DNA of 64,000 nucleotides from Sphingobium sp. OAS761 (GCF_024168485.1 NZ_JALJVY010000010.1:124001-188000); one strand, 5' to 3'. Positions 52,467 through 62,377 are shown, counted from the first letter of the stretch. Notes: a model not told the origin generated them from the sequence alone. Translations and numbers: made by a program.

Positions 52467-54566
52467 GTGACGATCAAGCCGGAAGATGCCGTCCGTTACG
52501 AGCTTCGCGACGGCGTTGCCCTCCTCACTATCGACTTCCCCCCGGTCAATGCCTTTGGCCAGCCCATGCGCGAGGGGATGATGCTCCGGCTGGACCAGGC
52601 CGTGTCGGACCCCGTCGCCGAAGCGATCGTGATCGTGGGCGCGCATGACCGTTTCATCGCCGGCGCCGACATTCGCGAGTTCGGAAAGCCGAAGGTCGGG
52701 CCGGAACTTCATCAGATCTTCGAGCGCATGGAGCAATCGCCCAAGCCCATCGTCGCGGCCATCGACGGCCATGCGCTGGGCGGCGGGCTGGAATGCGCGC
52801 TGGCCGCGTCCTACCGGGTTGCGGCCTCCCGTGCCAAAGTCGGCTTGGTCGAAATCAATCTGGGGCTGCTCCCCGGCGCCGGCGGCACGCAGCGGCTGAC
52901 CCGTCTGGCCGGCCCGCAGGTGGCGCTCGACCTCATCCTCAATGCCCGGCATGTGCCCGCCCCCAAGGCCAAGGACCTGGGCATCATCGATGCAGTGACG
53001 GACGGCGACGTGACGGCGGCGGCGATCGCCTTCGCCAAGGCGAGGCTCGCACAGGGTGGTCCCTGGCCTCTGGCGATCGAGCGCACCGACAAGATCCAGA
53101 ATGTCGATCCTCGCATCTTCGAGGAGGTGCGTGCGAAGAACGCCAAGAAGTGGACGGGCCTGGTCGCGCCGTTCGAGATCGTCAAGTGCATCGAGGCGGC
53201 AACCACGCTGCCCCCGCGCGACGGTCTCGCCTTCGAACGGGAGGCGTTCAAGGTCTGCCTGGAATCGCCGGTCCGTGAAGCGCAGATCCACCTCTTCTTC
53301 GCCGAGCGCGCCGCCGCCAAGGTCGAGGGATCGGACGGAGTGAAGCCGCGCACGATCAAGTCCGTCGGCATCATCGGCGCGGGCACCATGGGCGGCGGCA
53401 TCGCCATGAGCATCGCCAATGCCGGGCTGGAGGTGAAGCTGCTGGACATGTCGCAGGAGGCGATCGACGCCGGCCTGGCGCGGGTCCGGAAGAATTACGA
53501 GACGTCGGTCTCCCGGGGCTCGACCACGCAGGACAAGGTCGATGCGGCGCTCGGCCGGATCGATGGTGTGCTCGACTATCAGGCCTTTGCCGATGTCGAT
53601 CTGGTGATTGAGGCGGTGTTCGAAAGCATCGAGGTCAAGCATGACGTGTTCACGAAGCTCGACGCCGTCTGCAAGCCGGGTGCGATCCTGGCGTCGAACA
53701 CCTCGGCGCTGAACATCGATCGCATCGCCGAGGTCACCAAGCGGCCCGGCGACGTGATCGGATTGCACTTCTTTTCCCCGGCCAATGTCATGAAGTTGCT
53801 GGAGGTGGTGCGCGGCGACCTCGCGTCAATGGAAACGGTGGTTTCAGCGATGGCCTTCGCCAAGACGCTCGGCAAGGTGCCGGTGCTGGCCGGCACCTGC
53901 TTCGGTTTCATCGGCAACCGCATCCTGCACCGCTACGGCTCGGAAGCGGATGTCCTGCTGATGGAGGGGGCAACGCCGTCTCAGATCGATGACGCGCTCA
54001 AGGCCTTCGGTTTCCCGATGGGCATTTACCTGATGCGCGACATGGCGGGTCTTGATGTGAGCTACCGCGTCCGCCGCAACAAGGCCGCCGTGGGCGAACT
54101 CGACATGAACTCCATCTTCTATAATCCAATTGCCGACCGGCTGTGCGAGGATGGGGATTATGGGCAGAAGACCGGCAAGGGCTATTATGCCTATGAAGGC
54201 CGCAACGCGACCCCGCGGCCCGAACTGGAAGAAAAGCTCAGGATCATCTCGCAGGAGAAAGGGATCGAGCGCAAGCCGATGACCGATGAGGAGATCGTCT
54301 GGCGCATCCTTTCAGCCATGGTGAACGAGGGCGCCAAGATCGTCGAGGAAGGCTATGCGCAGCGGGCCTCCGACATCGATGTTGCCTATGCGTTCGGCTA
54401 TGGCTTCCCAAAATATCGCGGCGGACCCATGTTCTGGGCACAGCAGCAAGGTCTGGCGACGGTCTTTGCCAAGGTGAAGGAATATGAGGCGCGGTATCCC
54501 GAACGCTGGAAGCCGGCGAAGCATCTGGAAGAGCGCGCGCAGGCCGGCGCGGGCTGGAACAGGTGA
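52467..54566 (+). CDS. Multifunctional enoyl-CoA hydratase / 3-hydroxyacyl-CoA dehydrogenase (FadB/FadJ-like)
   Basis: 699 residues. N-terminal crotonase domain (about 1-280) with both catalytic Glu positions kept, in GGGLECALAA and GLVEINLGLLPGAGG. Then a 3-hydroxyacyl-CoA dehydrogenase unit with NAD-binding VGIIGAGTMGGGIA, catalytic His in IGLHFFSPANVMKLLE, and a C-terminal helical part ending in a GFPKYRGGPMFWA stretch. It hydrates a 2-enoyl-CoA and oxidises the 3-hydroxyacyl-CoA. GTG at 52467 with GGAGATAAG just before it. Confidence 0.94.
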   Translation: MTIKPEDAVRYELRDGVALLTIDFPPVNAFGQPMREGMMLRLDQAVSDPVAEAIVIVGAHDRFIAGADIREFGKPKVGPELHQIFERMEQSPKPIVAAIDGHALGGGLECALAASYRVAASRAKVGLVEINLGLLPGAGGTQRLTRLAGPQVALDLILNARHVPAPKAKDLGIIDAVTDGDVTAAAIAFAKARLAQGGPWPLAIERTDKIQNVDPRIFEEVRAKNAKKWTGLVAPFEIVKCIEAATTLPPRDGLAFEREAFKVCLESPVREAQIHLFFAERAAAKVEGSDGVKPRTIKSVGIIGAGTMGGGIAMSIANAGLEVKLLDMSQEAIDAGLARVRKNYETSVSRGSTTQDKVDAALGRIDGVLDYQAFADVDLVIEAVFESIEVKHDVFTKLDAVCKPGAILASNTSALNIDRIAEVTKRPGDVIGLHFFSPANVMKLLEVVRGDLASMETVVSAMAFAKTLGKVPVLAGTCFGFIGNRILHRYGSEADVLLMEGATPSQIDDALKAFGFPMGIYLMRDMAGLDVSYRVRRNKAAVGELDMNSIFYNPIADRLCEDGDYGQKTGKGYYAYEGRNATPRPELEEKLRIISQEKGIERKPMTDEEIVWRILSAMVNEGAKIVEEGYAQRASDIDVAYAFGYGFPKYRGGPMFWAQQQGLATVFAKVKEYEARYPERWKPAKHLEERAQAGAGWNR

Positions 54567-54817
54567 TGGCGCAACCATAAAGGTGGCGCGGGCTCGGCCA
54601 GCGACGCGGAGGCGCTGTTTCTGACAAACATTTGAGTGGGCACATGTCGTGCAAAGCAGGCGTCAGTGCATCGCATGCGTGATGTCCTGTCCCGCGACGC
54701 CGTTCGGCATTCGGAAAAATTCGGTAGTTCCGATAAACGGTACGCTATGGTCGTGCACGGCGGGTCACCAGTGAGGTGAATGCCGTTGTGCGCAGTGCGT
54801 ATGGGAAAGAGAGCGAC

Positions 54818-55114
54818 ATGCAGTTGAAAGCGGGCACGAAGTTGTACAGCGGCGCGTGCGACACCGAAGTCATGGTGATCAAGGGCAGCGGCGAGGTCCA
54901 GCTCACCTGCGGCGGGCGCGAGATGGCGATCGTGCGTGCTGCTTCCGGAGAAATCGATGCGGCCCTTGCCGAAGGCACGGCTATGGGCAAGCGCTATCAG
55001 AATGAAGACGGCTCGATCGAGCTGCTGTGCATCAAGCCCGGCAAGGGAACGCTGGCGATCGATGGCGTTCCGCTGACAATCAAGGCAGCCAAAGCCCTCC
55101 CCTCCTCCGACTGA
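54818..55114 (+). CDS. Small uncharacterised protein upstream of acyl-CoA synthetase
   Basis: 98 residues from ATG 54818 (MQLKAGTKLYSGACDTEVMV). It has a compact beta-rich feel with a Cys in SGACDTE and another in LTCGG, and another in LLCIKPG. Not a family I can name; it resembles short proteins that sit beside AMP-binding acyl-CoA synthetase genes in actinobacteria and sphingomonads (from memory only). AAAGAGAG lies just before the start, and the next gene begins 17 bases after the stop. A 42-base longer frame is possible but less likely. Confidence 0.6.
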   Translation: MQLKAGTKLYSGACDTEVMVIKGSGEVQLTCGGREMAIVRAASGEIDAALAEGTAMGKRYQNEDGSIELLCIKPGKGTLAIDGVPLTIKAAKALPSSD

Positions 55115-55130
55115 CGGATACGCGGCAGCG

Positions 55131-56639
55131 ATGAACATCTCTCTTGTCCTCCAGATGGCGGCCGACACCTTCCCGGATCGGATCGCGCTCACCTCTGCAG
55201 ACGTACATTACAGCTATGGCCGGCTTAGCAGCTCCGCTCAGGCCGCAGCCGAGCTGATCGCGCGCAGTGGAGCAAGCTATGTCTCCTATTTGGGAGAGAG
55301 CAGTGCCGCCACTGTTGTCGCATTATTCGGGGCAGCTATGGCCGGGGTGCCGTTCGCGCCGTTGAACTATCGGCTTACCCCAGCCGAGACGAACCGGCTG
55401 CTGGAGCGCCTGAACCCCGTCTTCCTGATCGCGGACGAGGACAAGGTCGGCATCGTTGCGGAAGGTGTGTCGGCGGCGCTGATGACCCCCGCGCAATTTA
55501 TCGAGGCTACCGCCCAGGGCGCGTCGGCCGAGATCGAGGTTCCGGAGGATCCGGAAGCCGTCGCCGTCCAGCTGTTCACCAGCGGTACGACGGGTGAACC
55601 CAAGGCGGCATTGCTGCGCAACCAGAATCTGCTCGGCTATATTCTGGGCACGATTGACTTCGCCTCCGCGGACGAGGAAGAGGCGATGCTGATGTCGGTG
55701 CCGCCTTATCATATCGCTGGCATTTCCGCGATCCTCAGCTCGATCTACGCCATGCGCCGCATCGTCCAGCTGCCGCAATTCTCGCCGGCGGAATGGCTGC
55801 GGCATTGTGCCGAGCAAAGCGTGACCAATGCCTTTGTCGTGCCGACGATGCTCACCCGCATCATCGCCCATATCGATGAAACCGGCGCGCAGCCGGAACT
55901 GCCGGCCCTGCGCGCGCTGGCTTTCGGCGGCGGTAAGATGCCGCTGCCGATCGTGCAAAGGGCGCTGACGCTCTGGCCCACGGTGTCGTTCACCAATGCA
56001 TATGGCCTGACGGAGACAAGCTCGACCATCGCCTTGCTGGGGCCGGACGATCATCGCGAGGCGCACAACCACTCCGACCCCCTCATCGCGCGGCGGCTGG
56101 ATTCCGTGGGCAAGCCGCTGCCGACCGTAGAGGTGGAGATCCGCGCCGAGGACGGCACGGTGCTCGGCCCGAACGAACTGGGCGAAGTCTATGTCCGCGG
56201 TCCGCAGGTTTCCGGCGAGTATCAGGGCCGCAAGTTGACCGACGACGACGGCTGGTTCCCGACGCGCGATTCCGGCTTCATCGACGATCATGGCTTTCTC
56301 TTTCTGGCCGGCCGCATCGACGACGTCGTGGTAAGGGGTGGCGAGAATATCTCTCCCGGCGAGGTCGAGGCGGTGCTGCGAGAGAGCGATGGCGTCGAAG
56401 ACGTGGCTATCGTCGGTGTTCCTTCCGTCGAATGGGGCGAGACGCTTGCCGCCGCCGTCGTTCGCAAAGCGCACGCCTCCGTTACCAAGGAAGCGTTACA
56501 GGCGCTTGTCCGTGGCAAATTGCGCTCATCGCGGGTGCCTGAGCATATCCTGTTCATCGAAAGCCTCCCCTACAACGATCTCGGCAAGCTGCTGCGTCGC
56601 GAGGTCAAAGGTTTCTTTCCGGGCGATGTGCCCGACTGA
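55131..56639 (+). CDS. AMP-dependent acyl-CoA synthetase
   Basis: 502 residues of the AMP-binding (ANL) superfamily: phosphate loop QLFTSGTTGEPKAALL, AYGLTETSS, hinge segment DSGFIDDHGFLFLAGRIDD with RGGENISPGEVEAVL, and catalytic Lys in YNDLGKLLRREV. It makes an acyl-CoA from acid, ATP and CoA through an acyl-adenylate. ATG at 55131. Co-oriented with the small protein and FadJ-like gene; could activate the substrate imported by the TonB receptor region. Confidence 0.95.
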   Translation: MNISLVLQMAADTFPDRIALTSADVHYSYGRLSSSAQAAAELIARSGASYVSYLGESSAATVVALFGAAMAGVPFAPLNYRLTPAETNRLLERLNPVFLIADEDKVGIVAEGVSAALMTPAQFIEATAQGASAEIEVPEDPEAVAVQLFTSGTTGEPKAALLRNQNLLGYILGTIDFASADEEEAMLMSVPPYHIAGISAILSSIYAMRRIVQLPQFSPAEWLRHCAEQSVTNAFVVPTMLTRIIAHIDETGAQPELPALRALAFGGGKMPLPIVQRALTLWPTVSFTNAYGLTETSSTIALLGPDDHREAHNHSDPLIARRLDSVGKPLPTVEVEIRAEDGTVLGPNELGEVYVRGPQVSGEYQGRKLTDDDGWFPTRDSGFIDDHGFLFLAGRIDDVVVRGGENISPGEVEAVLRESDGVEDVAIVGVPSVEWGETLAAAVVRKAHASVTKEALQALVRGKLRSSRVPEHILFIESLPYNDLGKLLRREVKGFFPGDVPD

Positions 56640-56777
56640 GCACAAGGCGTGCCTTCGCATGGAGGCCGCTGAAAACGCGCGATGATCGCCAATTTCCGTG
56701 ACGGATGATTGAGCGGCCCTACCGTCTCTCTCGGTCATTCCTTGCAGAAGGCTTCAGGCAGAAACGGAGACTCGTTT

Positions 56778-57575
56778 ATGAAATGTGGCTTTGTCGGACT
56801 GGGCGATCAGGGCGGCCCAATCCCCTATCGTTTGCAGAACGCAGGGCATGAAGTAGCCGTGTGGGCACGCCGCCCCGAGGCGACCCGGCCTTATGCTGAA
56901 GCGGGAATCCTGGTGTCGGAAGACCTGCCCGCGTTGGCGCGGGCGTGCGACTGGATCGGTATCTGTGTTTTTGACGACGCCGGCGTGCGACAGGTTTGCG
57001 CCGAACTCATGCCGCACATGCGCCAGGGCGGAATGATCGTCGTTCACTCAACGATCCATCCGGAGACCTGCCGCCTGCTCAGCGAGCATGCCTCTGCTCA
57101 CGGTCTCGAATTTGTCGATGCCCCCGTAAGCGGCGGAAACGTGCGGGCGAAGGATGGCACGCTGACAATCATGATCGGCGCAAGCGATGAAGCCTTCGCC
57201 AAAAGCGGGCCGATCCTCGAGGCTTATGGCAGTGTGATCGTCCGGGTCGGGCCGCCCGGGGCTGGCCAGACTGCCAAGCTGGTGAACAACACCCTGCTGG
57301 TCGCGCACGCGGCAATCGCGCAGGCGGCCATCGAGGCTGGGAAGCAACTGAACCTTGATCCTGCCAGCCTGGTGAACATCGTCAATGCCAGTAGCGGGCG
57401 CAGCTACGGCTTCGAGCTGTTCGGCGCCATTGGCGCCGAGGGATTTGGCCGCATCACGCAGCTTCTGAACAAGGATGTGGGCCTGCTGCGGTCGATCGCC
57501 CCGGCGGATGCGCCGATACAGCGCTATATCGAGCTTACCGACGACTTTCTGGCCACCTTGCCGAATCGGCAATGA
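56778..57575 (+). CDS. NAD(P)-dependent 3-hydroxyisobutyrate dehydrogenase-like oxidoreductase
   Basis: 265 residues from ATG 56778 (GGAGA ribosome site; a longer frame from 56709 is unsupported). Rossmann motif GFVGLGDQGGPI, then the family Ser-Gly-Gly (DAPVSGGNVRAKDG) and catalytic Lys in GAGQTAKLVNN. Beta-hydroxyacid dehydrogenase family; it oxidises a beta-hydroxy acid, or reduces a semialdehyde or imine. Substrate unknown. Confidence 0.9.
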   Translation: MKCGFVGLGDQGGPIPYRLQNAGHEVAVWARRPEATRPYAEAGILVSEDLPALARACDWIGICVFDDAGVRQVCAELMPHMRQGGMIVVHSTIHPETCRLLSEHASAHGLEFVDAPVSGGNVRAKDGTLTIMIGASDEAFAKSGPILEAYGSVIVRVGPPGAGQTAKLVNNTLLVAHAAIAQAAIEAGKQLNLDPASLVNIVNASSGRSYGFELFGAIGAEGFGRITQLLNKDVGLLRSIAPADAPIQRYIELTDDFLATLPNRQ

Positions 57576-57665
57576 TGTCGACCTGGCAGGGTGTGTAAGC
57601 GCGATCCATTACGGCGCTCCTTCGCGGAAAATCAGTGGCTTGGATGAATTGGAATAGTTGTAGAG

Positions 57666-58727
57666 ATGCAGAGCATTGTCCTCGACCAGATTGCGCCCCT
57701 CATCTGCGGTGCCCTTGGCCTGATCGAGGCAGAAGGCAGCTTGCACCCGGTCCGGCTTCCGCCAGGCGACTTGCCGCTCCATCATGTGGCAATGCGCTCA
57801 CCGATGACGGCGTTCAGCCCGGCTGGGGTGCGTCTGCGGTTCCAGTCGGACACGGATTGCATCAGTCTGGACGTCGAGCATGAGCCGATGGAACGTCTGA
57901 CGCCCGACATGCCATTGCCGCCCTGCGCCTATGATCTTGTAATGCCGGATGGTCGCATCCTGCGCAGCACGCCGGACGGCGAACGCGGCCCCGCCCAGAT
58001 CAGCTTTCAGAGCCTCGGTTCCGACGAGAAGCTGCTCGAAATCTGGTTGCCGCAGGGTACGGCCGTACGGCTGCGCGGTCTCGCAATCGCAGACGGAGCG
58101 CGCATCGCGCCCGCATCCGACGATCGCCCCCACTGGGTGACCTATGGCAGCAGCATCACCCATTGCGCATGGGTGGACGGGCCTACGGACACATGGCCGT
58201 CCATCGTCGCGCGGCGGCTCGGCTGGCGGCTGACCTGCCTCGGCTTCAACGGCGCCTGCCACTTCGATCCGCTGGTGGCGCACGCGATGGCAAGCCTGCC
58301 CGCTGACCGCTTCACGCTCAAACTCGGCATCAATGTCCACAATGCGCAGACGCTGCGCGAGCGCACCTTCGCGCCACTGGTGCACGGCTTCATAGCCACC
58401 CTGAGAGAGCGCCACCCGGCCACGCCGATCACGATAATCTCGCCGATCTTCAGCCTTGGGCGTGAGGATTCCGCCGTAACGGACATCCCGATCACCTTCG
58501 GCGGCGTTCCGTTGGCAGGTGATCTTACGCTCAACGACATGCGGCAAAGACTTGCCGAAGTGGTCGACCTCCGTCGGGCGCGCGGCGACAAAACAATCGA
58601 ATATCTGGACGGCCGCGCGTTGTTCGGGGAAGCCGACGCCGATCTACTGCCCGACGGCTTGCACCCCAGCCCCGCAGGATACGGGCTTATGGGCGAACGG
58701 TTCGCAAGGATTTTCAATCAGGGTTGA
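57666..58727 (+). CDS. SGNH/GDSL hydrolase with N-terminal accessory domain
   Basis: 353 residues. The first 150 residues are a beta-rich domain without a clear family. The catalytic SGNH core has Ser163 in TYGSSITHC, GxN in LKLGINVHN, and Asp330/His333 in LPDGLHPS. It should hydrolyse an ester, perhaps a glycoside acyl group or steroid ester. No signal peptide is obvious, so probably cytoplasmic. ATG at 57666. Lies between HIBADH-like and TonB receptor genes. Confidence 0.85.
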   Translation: MQSIVLDQIAPLICGALGLIEAEGSLHPVRLPPGDLPLHHVAMRSPMTAFSPAGVRLRFQSDTDCISLDVEHEPMERLTPDMPLPPCAYDLVMPDGRILRSTPDGERGPAQISFQSLGSDEKLLEIWLPQGTAVRLRGLAIADGARIAPASDDRPHWVTYGSSITHCAWVDGPTDTWPSIVARRLGWRLTCLGFNGACHFDPLVAHAMASLPADRFTLKLGINVHNAQTLRERTFAPLVHGFIATLRERHPATPITIISPIFSLGREDSAVTDIPITFGGVPLAGDLTLNDMRQRLAEVVDLRRARGDKTIEYLDGRALFGEADADLLPDGLHPSPAGYGLMGERFARIFNQG

Positions 58728-59389
58728 CCCTTGCTGGATCGAGATCAGGGGGCGTTTCATTCCCGGTGCGACATATGTCGGATTATCTCGGTCGCCGCAC
58801 GGTGGATGCGGCGTGTGCTCGCCGAACCTACCTTATACCCCGCCAACATAACGGCCTGGATGGCGCCGCGCGGATCAATACCGATCCCGATTGCGCCATC
58901 GCCTCGCCCATCGGCTAAAGCCCGTGCACGGCGCAACATTCAATCGAATATTTGCTCGACACACCCATGGCCTCATAATTTAAGCCAAATGGCCTCCGGC
59001 AATCCCGGGGCGATTCAAACCTTTAGCGTCCTGGGGAAAGAATTCGAATACCGCCGCTACCAATAGCTCGCCATCGAAAGAGACGGATCTGACCTGCGGC
59101 GCAATCTGCGGGTGCACAGCCCCATCCAGCAAAAAAGAACACGTAGGTGTTTTGATGTCGTTCCGGCACCGAGTCCTCTTTGCACGCGCGCCGGGGATGC
59201 TATTCCAGCAACGAACGCTGAAGAGCAGATGGTCGACATGGGGGCAGGCGCCTTGGTGCCGTCGGTCACGCGAAGCATATGCCTAATAAAACTGGTGCGT
59301 CGCAGAAGTAACGGATGTGAGAAAGCTATTCCAGATGCTTGCTACATTTTGAAATTGCTGTGCAACGCCCACTAAAAGGGAGAGAAAAG
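58728..59389. other. Long intergenic region upstream of the TonB-dependent receptor
   Basis: 662 bases without a gene I can support; short frames on both strands have no known domain. It should contain the receptor promoter. The leader ends with AAGGGAGAG (59376-59384) before a TTG start at 59390. I see no match to the two operator families found in the rest of the window. Confidence 0.4.
59376..59384 (+). promoter_or_regulatory. Ribosome binding site deciding a TTG start
   Basis: AAGGGAGAG five bases before TTG at 59390. Starting there gives a clean signal peptide; the upstream in-frame TTG at 59339 would add 17 residues that block it. Confidence 0.75.
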
Positions 59390-61723
59390 TTGAAATCGAT
59401 TAAACATCCTTGGATGTTGGCTGCCTCGACCGTGGCGATCGCGGCCTCCGTGCCGGCCTTTGCCAATGCGGACGTCGCTGACCAGCCGCAGGCCGCAAGC
59501 GTGGAACGCGGGGCAGACGACATCGTCGTCACCGCTCGACGCAAGGAAGAAAGCATCCAGTCCGTTCCGGTCGCGGTGCAGGCCTTCAGCAGCGAAACGC
59601 TGATCAAGCTGAATGTTCACGACACCAAGGACCTTCAACGTCTGGTTCCGGGCGTGGTGTTCAACGGTTCGGGGTCCGAACTGAACACCACCTTCACCAT
59701 CCGCGGACAAGGTCGCGCCGTTGTCGGCACGATCTCGCCGTCGGTGCAGTCCTACGTCAATGAAGTAGCATTGCCGAACTGGGGCGCGGTGATCCCGACA
59801 TATGACGTCGCGAACGTCCAGGTTCTCAAAGGTCCGCAAGGCACGCTTTTCGGTCGCAACACGACCGGTGGCGCGGTTCTGGTCTACAGCCAGGCGCCCC
59901 AATATGATTTCGGCGGCTATGCCTCCGCGACGCTGGGGGATTATAGCTGGCACGAAGTAGAGGGCGCGATCAACGCGCCTCTCGTGCAGGAAAAGGTCGC
60001 GTTGCGCGTGGCCGGGCAGTACCGCAAGCGCGACGGCTACATCCGCGCGGGCGTCCTGGGTCAGCCCGACGGCCAGGGCCTGAACAGCCGCGCCTTCCGC
60101 GTGTCCTTGCTGGTGGAGCCTGTCGATGGCGTGAAGAACACGACCGTATATGACTATTTCTGGAGCGACACGGCCGAGGTTCAGACGCCGACCGAACTGT
60201 CGAACGGAGTCACGCTCGATACCCTACCGTTCCCGCCGGCCGCCATCCCGTTCTTCAAGCCGATCATCCAGGGCATCCTGGACAGGCAGAAGGCTGTTGG
60301 TCCTTACGTCTATTTCAGCGACTTGGTGCAGCGCGCCCACGCGCAGATCCAGGGTCTGACGAATACGACCGAACTCAACCTCGGCGACTTCAACGTCAAG
60401 AACATCTTCGGCTATCGCAAGTCTCGCATTTCCAACATCTCCAATACCACCGCGTCTGAGTATAACTTCACAGGCTGCTATCTGTGCGCCCATGCCGACG
60501 ACCAGATCAGCGACGAATTGCAGGTCAGCACGAGCGCGCTGCAAGATACGATGTCGATTCTGCTGGGTGGGTTCTATCTGCGCAATAAGCCGAAGGGCGT
60601 GAACGCGCTGGGGTTGGCCTTTACGACGGCTAAGAACCTGACGATCGACGAGATGCGTGCCGGCGGCGTCATGATGGACCAGCAAGACGACAGTTCGACC
60701 AAGGCGATCTTTCTGAGCATCGGCCAGAAGCTGGATTCGGTTCTTCCGGGGCTTAAGCTGAACCTGTCTGGCCGCTACACCTGGGACCAGTCGAGCACCT
60801 GTGCGGACGGTCGCGCGGGCACGGCCACGCCGTACAGCAGCTTTGAAAGCTGCATCGCATCGCCAACATCCTCCACACCCAAGTCCAAGTTCAAAAAGTT
60901 CACCTGGTCGGCCGGCCTCGATTATCAGGCGACCCCGGACTTGTTCTTCTATGGCGTGGCGCGCACGGGTTATCGCGCGGGCGGGGCGAATACCCCGATC
61001 CTCGGGGCCTCGCTCCAGCCGTACCAGACGTTCGCGCCGCAGACGGTGACGGACTTCGAAATCGGCGTGAAGGCTGACTACAGCATTGCCGGTGCCCGTG
61101 CGCGGACAAACATCTCCGCTTACGCCTCGAAATATAAGAGCTTGCAGCTCAGCGCCAGCGGCATCCCGCCGGGCATTGACGGTGACACCGACCCGCTCAA
61201 CGATCCGACATTTGCCTCGCTCAATCTGAACGTGGGTTCGGCAGTGGCGCGCGGTGTGGAGATCGACGGCTTCATCACACCGATTGAAAATCTCCGCCTG
61301 AGCTATGCCGGCAGCTACTTCTACGGGAAGATCGACTATGCTCCGATCGGCATCGGTGCGATCGACACGAGCAATCCGCGCTTCAACTATGCACCGTCCA
61401 CCAGCGTCACGCTGGCTGCGGATTATTCTGTCCCGGACGTGCTTGGCGGCGACCTGAACTTCAACGTCAACTGGTACCGCATCTCCAATTTCCGCGTCGA
61501 TCGCGCGCAGAACGCGGGCTATAATCTGTTGAATGCAAGCGTCGAACTCGGCAATATTGCCGGATCCGGCTTGACCGTGCAACTGTTCGGCCAGAACCTG
61601 ACTAACCGGGCATATTATCTCAATCCCAACTCTACTGGTAACTTCCCCGGCTATCAGACCTGGACCGCCGGTGCGCCACGCATGTACGGCGTGCGCGCGA
61701 CCTATCGGTTCGGCGGCAACTGA
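59390..61723 (+). CDS. TonB-dependent outer-membrane receptor
   Basis: 777 residues starting at TTG 59390. Signal peptide: basic KSIKHPW, then hydrophobic MLAASTVAIAASVPAFA, cut after AFA. A TonB box-like DDIVVTARR is followed by a plug domain (VPVAVQAFSSETLIKL, LKGPQGTLFGRNTTGGAV) and a beta-barrel ending in a terminal aromatic residue region (RATYRFGGN). Probably imports a hydrophobic or large organic substrate across the outer membrane with TonB energy. Its neighbours, an SGNH hydrolase and acyl-CoA synthetase, suggest uptake for the catabolic pathway. Confidence 0.95.
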   Translation: MKSIKHPWMLAASTVAIAASVPAFANADVADQPQAASVERGADDIVVTARRKEESIQSVPVAVQAFSSETLIKLNVHDTKDLQRLVPGVVFNGSGSELNTTFTIRGQGRAVVGTISPSVQSYVNEVALPNWGAVIPTYDVANVQVLKGPQGTLFGRNTTGGAVLVYSQAPQYDFGGYASATLGDYSWHEVEGAINAPLVQEKVALRVAGQYRKRDGYIRAGVLGQPDGQGLNSRAFRVSLLVEPVDGVKNTTVYDYFWSDTAEVQTPTELSNGVTLDTLPFPPAAIPFFKPIIQGILDRQKAVGPYVYFSDLVQRAHAQIQGLTNTTELNLGDFNVKNIFGYRKSRISNISNTTASEYNFTGCYLCAHADDQISDELQVSTSALQDTMSILLGGFYLRNKPKGVNALGLAFTTAKNLTIDEMRAGGVMMDQQDDSSTKAIFLSIGQKLDSVLPGLKLNLSGRYTWDQSSTCADGRAGTATPYSSFESCIASPTSSTPKSKFKKFTWSAGLDYQATPDLFFYGVARTGYRAGGANTPILGASLQPYQTFAPQTVTDFEIGVKADYSIAGARARTNISAYASKYKSLQLSASGIPPGIDGDTDPLNDPTFASLNLNVGSAVARGVEIDGFITPIENLRLSYAGSYFYGKIDYAPIGIGAIDTSNPRFNYAPSTSVTLAADYSVPDVLGGDLNFNVNWYRISNFRVDRAQNAGYNLLNASVELGNIAGSGLTVQLFGQNLTNRAYYLNPNSTGNFPGYQTWTAGAPRMYGVRATYRFGGN

Positions 61724-61823
61724 GGAGGTCCCGCCTTCTTGAACACCGCGTAATTGATCTAGCCACCCTCGTGCATGGTACGAAGTCGCCATGGCGCTTC
61801 AATGCAGGAGGGTGGCCGATTAT

Positions 61824-61940
61824 GATTATGCAGGATGGGATGTGCGTGACAGGACGACACATATCTGCGTGGTCGATGTCGACGGCAAGGTGTTGCGACG
61901 CGATGTTGTCGCAAGCGATCTCGAGGCGCTTGCCAAAATG
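61824..61940 (+). pseudogene. IS110-family transposase remnant A
   Basis: Thirty-nine codons reading DYAGWDVRDRTTHICVVD then GKVLRRDVVASDLEALAK match the N-terminal DEDD catalytic start of IS110-type transposases, where GLDVS-K-THICVVD is usual. The frame then runs into unrelated sequence and stops near 62000, so only the amino-terminal tip remains. Confidence 0.7.
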
Positions 61941-62124
61941 CGCCGACGTCGGACGCTGACCCAGCGAATGATCTGCCAAACAGAGACAAGTTGCGTTTAG
62001 ACTGACAGAACGCCGGCAACCGAAGCGCGCTTGGCCGCCTCGCGCGACGTGTCTCCCTACACTGTGAAGGCGAGGGTTGCTCGCAGGGGCCGAGCCGATC
62101 CTCATCCCAGGAGGACGAGCCATT

Positions 62125-62184
62125 TTGCATTCTACAGAAGCTTTCGTCAGAATCGATGTGGCAAAGGCGCGGAACGCGATTGTC
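62125..62184 (+). pseudogene. IS110-family transposase remnant B
   Basis: Twenty codons, HSTEAFVRIDVAKARNAIV, match the beginning of another IS110-group transposase (GIDVAKARNAI). An AGGAGG ribosome site at about 62109 and TTG start are retained, but the rest of the gene is missing. It is a different subfamily from remnant A, so at least two elements hit this spot. Confidence 0.65.
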
Positions 62185-62377
62185 GGTACTAAAAGAGGGA
62201 AATGGTCCGCTCGATCAGATTGGCCAGGCTGATCATACGATTGTCGAGCCCAATTCGAATCCGTGGCGTGACTATCGAAATTCTCCAACAGCGGTATCTT
62301 GAAACTTTCCTTCCTATCTCAAGGATCTTTCGGCTAGCGTCCAATGCCCTGAACTCTCCCATAACCGGGCTCCAAGC

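Larger units (their letters stand above)
61724..62377. other. Gap with insertion-sequence debris
   Basis: 654 bases between the receptor and cofE-like gene. Two transposase N-terminal remnants, annotated separately at 61824-61940 and 62125-62184, lie in it. The rest, including 62190-62377, has no recognised gene and no clear ribosome site before the cofE-like start. Confidence 0.5.

Noticed and set aside
51561..53768. 735-codon open frame on the minus strand opposite the SDR and FadJ-like genes
   Set aside because: It is a mirror frame of real genes in GC-rich DNA, without any domain, and its codon pattern (Arg/His/Gly-rich) is typical of shadows.
58757..58939. 60-codon minus-strand frame in the long gap before the TonB receptor
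   Set aside because: No domain, no ribosome site and no neighbour support.
60224..61792. 522-codon frame on the minus strand opposite the TonB receptor
   Set aside because: No domain and antisense to a clear receptor; GC-driven shadow frame.
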